From DATJGS01 sp035494735 (GTDB lineage: Bacteria > Eisenbacteria > RBG-16-71-46), in contig DATJGS010000036.1 in the NCBI GenBank assembly GCA_035494735.1, positions 1 through 38,347 on the forward strand: DNA of 38,347 bases, in the 5' to 3' direction. The position numbers and the translations under genes are program-made. Shown here piece after piece: positions 34,396 through 38,347 of the stretch. Positions within the stretch are counted from its first letter, which is position 1. Each line of letters starts with the position of its first letter. The notes under the pieces are model-generated. The model searched no databases. It had not been told where the DNA came from and was given only the letters and a program-made list of their open reading frames with translations.

Positions 34396-35403
34396 TTACC
34401 CGCGGAATCCCGCGAGTTCGTTCAGCTTCGCCGTTGCCCGTCCGCGATCGATGGCGTCCTCGGCGCGGGCCACGCCGGCTTCCAGAGTATCGCTCACGCC
34501 GGCGACGACGAGCGCCGCGGCGGTGTTGAGGATCACGACGTTGCGCGCGGCGCCCTTCGCGCCGCCGAGCACCGCCCGGATCTTGGCCGCGTTCTCCGCC
34601 GCGTCGCCGCCGGCGACGGCCGAGCGATCGGAGCCCTCGAGCCCGAGCGCGGCCGGGTCCACTTCGAATTCGTGGATCGCGCCGTCCTTCAGCTCGGCCA
34701 CGTGCGAGCGGCCGAACACCGTCAGTTCGTCCAGGCCGTCGAGGCCGTGCACCACCCACGCGCGCTCGGTGCCGAGCATGTTCAGGACTTCGGCCATGGG
34801 CCGCACGAGCGAGTCGGCATAGACGCCGACCAACTGGCGCGTCGCGCCGGCGGGATTCGTGAGCGGCCCGAGCGCGTTGAACACGGTGCGCACGCCGATC
34901 TCGCGCCGCGGCGCCGCCGCGTGACGCATCGAGGCGTGGAAATTCGCGGCGAACAGGAACGTGATGCCGAGCAGATCGAGCGAACGGCCGGCGCTCTCGG
35001 GCGTCAGGTCGATCTGTACGCCGAGCGACTCGAGCACGTCGGCGCCGCCGGTGCGTCCCGACGCGGCACGATTGCCGTGCTTCGCGACCGCCACGCCGCA
35101 CGCCGCGGTCACGATCGCCACCGTGGTCGAGATGTTGAACGTGCCGGCGTTGTCGCCTCCCGTGCCGCACGTGTCGAGCAGCGGCTTCTTGCGCGTGCGG
35201 ATCGGCGGCACGCGCCGGCGCATGGCCAGCGCCATGCCCGCGATCTCCTCCGGCGTCTCGCCCTTCATGCGCAGCGCGACGGCCAGGGCGCCGATCTGGG
35301 CCGGCGTCGCCTCGCCGGCCAGGATCTGGTCCATGGTCGCCTGCGCCAGCTCGCCGCTCAGGTCCCGCTTCTCGACGGCGCGGGCGATCGCGGTCTGGAT
35401 CAT
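34396..35403 (-). CDS. trpD: Anthranilate phosphoribosyltransferase
   Basis: TrpD transfers phosphoribose from PRPP to anthranilate. The 335-residue product shows DTCGTGGDNAGTFNIST (PRPP site), VAKHGNRAASGRTGGADVLESLG, FLFAANFHASMRHAA, FNALGPLTNPAGATRQLVGVY and the VVHGLDGLDELT segment. The start ATG overlaps the trpG stop (ATGA), so TrpG and TrpD are separate polypeptides here, not fused. The gene ends 27 nt before the RDD gene. Confidence 0.97.
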   Translation of the reverse strand: MIQTAIARAVEKRDLSGELAQATMDQILAGEATPAQIGALAVALRMKGETPEEIAGMALAMRRRVPPIRTRKKPLLDTCGTGGDNAGTFNISTTVAIVTAACGVAVAKHGNRAASGRTGGADVLESLGVQIDLTPESAGRSLDLLGITFLFAANFHASMRHAAAPRREIGVRTVFNALGPLTNPAGATRQLVGVYADSLVRPMAEVLNMLGTERAWVVHGLDGLDELTVFGRSHVAELKDGAIHEFEVDPAALGLEGSDRSAVAGGDAAENAAKIRAVLGGAKGAARNVVILNTAAALVVAGVSDTLEAGVARAEDAIDRGRATAKLNELAGFRG

Positions 35404-35987
35404 CGGACGCCATCCTGCTGGTGGCACAGCGTCAGGAAGTTCTCGATCAGCTTCATGCCCTGCTTCGTCAGCACGGACTCGGGATGGAACTGCACGCCCC
35501 ACGTTTCGTGCTCGCGATGCTTGAGCCCCATGATCTCGCCTTCCGGCGTCCACGCCACGACCTCGAGCACGGGCGGCAGGCTGTCGCGGTCCACGATCAG
35601 CGAGTGGTAGCGCGTGGCGTCGAACGGCACGTCGAGCCCGGCGAACAGGCCGCGGCCGCGATGCAGGATCGGACTGGTCTTGCCGTGCATCAGCCGCTGC
35701 GCGCGCACGACGCGGCCGCCAAAGACTTCGCCGATCGCCTGGTGGCCGAGGCACACGCCGAGGACCGGCACTTCGCCCGACAGCCGGCGAATCGCGTCCT
35801 CGGTGATGCCGGCGTCGCGCGGCTCGCCGGGGCCGGGCGAGATCAGCAGGCCGGCCAGCGGCTTCGCGGCCAGCGCGTCCACGGTGATCGCGTCGTTGCG
35901 ATACACCTCGGGCGACGCGCCGAGCGTGCCCAGGTACTGGACCAGGTTGTAGGTGAAGGAGTCGTAGTTGTCGATGACGGCGATCAC
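35400..35987 (-). CDS. trpG: Anthranilate synthase component II (glutamine amidotransferase)
   Basis: TrpG supplies ammonia from glutamine to TrpE. The 195-residue class I amidotransferase shows the DNYDSFTYNLVQYLG start, SPGPGEPRDAG, nucleophile Cys79 in VLGVCLGHQAIGE, and the His/Glu pair in WGVQFHPESVLT. PabA and TrpG are alike and one protein can serve both folate and tryptophan synthesis; neighbours favour TrpG. The start is GTG and overlaps the trpE stop (GTGA). Confidence 0.95.
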   Translation of the reverse strand: MIAVIDNYDSFTYNLVQYLGTLGASPEVYRNDAITVDALAAKPLAGLLISPGPGEPRDAGITEDAIRRLSGEVPVLGVCLGHQAIGEVFGGRVVRAQRLMHGKTSPILHRGRGLFAGLDVPFDATRYHSLIVDRDSLPPVLEVVAWTPEGEIMGLKHREHETWGVQFHPESVLTKQGMKLIENFLTLCHQQDGVR

Positions 35988-37450
35988 GGACGCCCCCGCT
36001 CGGCGCGTTGCACGGCCAGCCACAGGGCGCGCCCCTTGTTGAGCGTCTCGTCCCATTCCCGCTCCGGGCTGGAGTCGGCGACGATGCCCGCCCCCGCGCC
36101 CCAGTAGGCCCGCCCGTTCACGTACACGAGCGTGCGGATGGCGATGGCCAGATCCAGGTTGCCATGATAGTCGAAATGCCCGACGGCGCCGGCATAGACG
36201 CCACGGCGCACCGGTTCCAGGCTCTCGATGATCTCCATGGCGCGCACCTTGGGCGCCCCGGACACCGTCCCCGCGGGGAAGCACGCGCGCACGATGTCGA
36301 GTGGTTTCAGATCGGGTCGGGCCCGGCCACGCACGTTCGACACCAGGTGCATGACCTGGGAATAGCGCTCGACCAGCATGTACTCGTTCGTCTCGACCGT
36401 GCCGAACTCGGACACGCGACCCACGTCGTTGCGGCCGAGGTCGACGAGCATCACGTGCTCGGCGCGCTCCTTCTCGTCGGCGCGCAGCTCCTCTTCGAGC
36501 GCGCGGTCCTCCTCGGGCGCGCGGCCGCGCGGGCGCGTGCCGGCGATGGGCCGGACCTCGACGACCGCGTCCGTGCGCCGGACCAGCACCTCGGGAGACG
36601 ATCCGACGACCGCGAAGTCACCGAGACGCAGGAAGTACATGTACGGCGACGGATTCGTCACGCGCAACGCGCGGTACGCCTCGAACGCCGGCTGCCGGAC
36701 GGGCGCGCTCATGCGATGGCTGAGCACGACCTGGAAGATGTCGCCCGCGCGGATGTGCTCCTGGGCCGTGGCCACCGCTTCGAGGAAGCGCTCGCGCGTG
36801 ATCGTCGACTCGGGCTCCGCCGGCGCGTCGCCGGTCTCGGGTTCGCTCCAGTCGAGCGGCTTCCGGAGGCGCGCCACTTCCGCGTCGAGCCGGGCCACGG
36901 CGGCGCGATACGCGGCGTCGGGGTCGACGTCGCCGCGGGCGTGCGTCACGACTTTCAACGTGTGCGTGAGGTTGTCGAACACGCTGACGACGTCGCCGAA
37001 CAGAAACACGGCGTCGGGCAGCCCCATGTCGTCGCGCGCGCGTTCGGGCAGGCGCTCGAACCAGCGCACCGCGTCGTAGCCGAGGTAGCCGACGGCCCCT
37101 CCGCAGAAGCGCGGCAGGCCGGGCAGCGCGATGGCCTGGTGGCGCTGCAGCAGCCGGCCGAGTTCGTCGAGCGGATCGCCCGTCCCTTTACGCTTCTGGC
37201 CGCCTTCCTCGACTTCCCACGTCGTGCCGCGCGCCACGAACACGATCGACGGCCGGCTGCCGAGCAGCGAGTAGCGCCCCCACTTCTCGCCGCCCTCGAC
37301 GCTCTCGAGCAGGAAGCCGGGACCGCCGCTGTCGATCTTGCGGAACGCGGAGACCGGCGTGTCATGGTCCGCGAACACCTCGCGGTACAGCGGCACGAGC
37401 TTGCCGCCGCGGGCCAGCGCCCGGAACTCTTCGAGGCTCGGGACGGTCAT
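35984..37450 (-). CDS. trpE: Anthranilate synthase component I
   Basis: TrpE makes anthranilate from chorismate and ammonia. The 488-residue product has the N-terminal tryptophan-binding pocket (FLLESVEGGEKWGRYSLLG, LLES at 47-50), implying feedback inhibition. The C-terminal chorismate domain shows IRAGDIFQVVLSHR, GSSPEVLVR, PIAGTRPRG, DLGRNDVGRV, FPAGTVSGAPKVRAMEII and YWGAGAGIVADS. The ATG overlaps the recN stop (ATGA), so the trp run is translationally coupled to a DNA repair gene and no attenuator leader can precede trpE locally. The rest of the chain is G, D, RDD, C, F, B. Confidence 0.97.
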   Translation of the reverse strand: MTVPSLEEFRALARGGKLVPLYREVFADHDTPVSAFRKIDSGGPGFLLESVEGGEKWGRYSLLGSRPSIVFVARGTTWEVEEGGQKRKGTGDPLDELGRLLQRHQAIALPGLPRFCGGAVGYLGYDAVRWFERLPERARDDMGLPDAVFLFGDVVSVFDNLTHTLKVVTHARGDVDPDAAYRAAVARLDAEVARLRKPLDWSEPETGDAPAEPESTITRERFLEAVATAQEHIRAGDIFQVVLSHRMSAPVRQPAFEAYRALRVTNPSPYMYFLRLGDFAVVGSSPEVLVRRTDAVVEVRPIAGTRPRGRAPEEDRALEEELRADEKERAEHVMLVDLGRNDVGRVSEFGTVETNEYMLVERYSQVMHLVSNVRGRARPDLKPLDIVRACFPAGTVSGAPKVRAMEIIESLEPVRRGVYAGAVGHFDYHGNLDLAIAIRTLVYVNGRAYWGAGAGIVADSSPEREWDETLNKGRALWLAVQRAERGRP

Positions 37451-38347
37451 CGCGCGCCCGCCCGATCGCCGGGCGCCGCGAGCAGTTCGCGGGCCTGGCG
37501 TCGCGTCGTCTCGGTCACGCGGTCGCCCGCCAGCATGCGCGACAACTCGGCGACGCGCGCGTCGCCGCGCACCGCGGCCACGCGGGCGACGGTGCGCCCG
37601 GCGACGAGCGATTTTGCGACCGAGAGATGGTGTCGGGCGAGGGCGGCGATCATCGGCAAGTGGGTCACGCACAGGATCTGGCGGTGCTGCGCCAGGCGCC
37701 GGAGACGCTCGCCCACGGCGTGGGCGACGGCGCCGCCGATCCCGGAGTCTACTTCGTCGAAAACCAGAAGGTCAACGCGGTCTTGGGCTTCCAGCGCCGT
37801 CTTGAGAGCGAGCATGACCCGCGACAGCTCGCCGCCCGAAGCGATGCGCTCGAGCGGCCGCGCGCTCTCGCCGGGATTCGCCGTGAAGACCAGCGCCACG
37901 TCGTCGACGCCGCGCGGCCCGAACGCCGCGGACGCCGGATCCGCGCTCGTGACGCGGAACTCGAGACGCGCCGCCGGCATGCCGAGCGGACGCAGGTCCT
38001 TCGTGACGCGCGTCCCCCACTCGCGGGCGGCCGACGCCCGGGCCCGCGACAGCGCGCGCGCCGCGTCCGCGCAGGCCGCGCGCGCCACGCGCTCGCGTTC
38101 GCCGGCGCGGTCGAGCGCGCCCTCGCCGTCCTCGCCGGTCGCGATCTCGGCCTCCAGCTCGGCGCGCCACGCGATCAGCGCCGGCACGACGCGCCGGTAC
38201 TTGTGCGTGAGCCGCGACAGCAGGTCGCGCCGCGCCTCGATGGTCTCGAGCGCGGCCGGGTCGGCCTCGAGGCCCTCGGCGTAGGCCGCCAGTGCGCGCG
38301 CCGTCTCGCTCGCCGCGATGCGCGCCTCCTCGAGCGTCGGCACGAGC
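37447..38347 (-). CDS. recN: DNA repair protein RecN, C-terminal part (5' end outside window)
   Basis: RecN is an SMC-like ATPase acting at double-strand breaks. About 300 C-terminal residues are present: the end of the coiled coil (ELEADPAALETIEARRDLLSRLTHKY, split as YAEGLEADPAALE then RRDLLSRLTHKY), the ABC signature IASGGELSRVMLALK, Walker B LLVFDEVDSGIGG and the switch His in LCVTHLPMIAALA. The frame is open to the window edge. The N-terminal Walker A half lies beyond it. Its stop overlaps the trpE start. Confidence 0.96.
   Translation of the reverse strand, partial: LVPTLEEARIAASETARALAAYAEGLEADPAALETIEARRDLLSRLTHKYRRVVPALIAWRAELEAEIATGEDGEGALDRAGERERVARAACADAARALSRARASAAREWGTRVTKDLRPLGMPAARLEFRVTSADPASAAFGPRGVDDVALVFTANPGESARPLERIASGGELSRVMLALKTALEAQDRVDLLVFDEVDSGIGGAVAHAVGERLRRLAQHRQILCVTHLPMIAALARHHLSVAKSLVAGRTVARVAAVRGDARVAELSRMLAGDRVTETTRRQARELLAAPGDRAGAR

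Overview
The window is very GC-rich, densely coded bacterial chromosome from a Gram-negative organism. It encodes an LptE-like lipoprotein, outer-membrane barrels and lipobox lipoproteins. The lipoprotein at 3357-4604 starts its mature part with an LNPFDPGNP-type stretch, which I associate with the FCB group and with Eisenbacteria-like lineages. That placement is inference, because no rRNA is present. I see no IS element, prophage, CRISPR array or plasmid gene.

Layout. Left part (1-17.6 kb), mostly + strand: the end of dapB; a large secreted protease/propeller/barrel fusion; a small minus-strand cluster (rpsT, a small membrane protein, an NHL-repeat lipoprotein); then a tight run uvrC, xerC/D-type recombinase, small outer-membrane barrel, beta-CASP nuclease, SNF2 ATPase and a zinc-ribbon protein of unknown family; then a membrane-anchored TPR protein, a GH57 glycosidase and a minus-strand radical SAM protein. 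Middle (17.6-18.0 kb): a gene-free stretch holding an AT-rich 28-bp sequence that matches the chromosome-dimer resolution site dif, and a strong hairpin behind leuS. Right part (18.0-38.3 kb): every gene is on the minus strand. In transcription order from the right they are recN, trpE, trpG, trpD, an RDD/zinc-ribbon membrane protein, trpC, trpF, trpB, tRNA-Arg(CCG), ubiE-like, a GGDEF protein, a three-gene nucleotide-sugar cassette (Gfo/Idh dehydrogenase, hexapeptide acyltransferase, DegT aminotransferase), a histidine kinase, a sigma54 response regulator, lptE, holA and leuS.

The main reading is that this is the replication terminus. The dif candidate sits exactly where gene polarity flips, so genes on both sides point toward it, as expected where two replichores converge. 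A Xer-type tyrosine recombinase lies about 9.4 kb away. The second point of interest is the overlapping beta-CASP nuclease / SNF2 ATPase / zinc-ribbon trio, apparently cotranscribed with uvrC and xer; it may be an undescribed nucleic-acid processing or repair module. Third, a textbook -24/-12 sigma54 promoter precedes the diguanylate cyclase gene, with a sigma54 activator and its kinase encoded about 4 kb further along the same strand.

Starts were chosen by Shine-Dalgarno, family alignment from memory and overlap with neighbours. Several are TTG or GTG. Promoters and hairpins were found by eye, and no computation was run.
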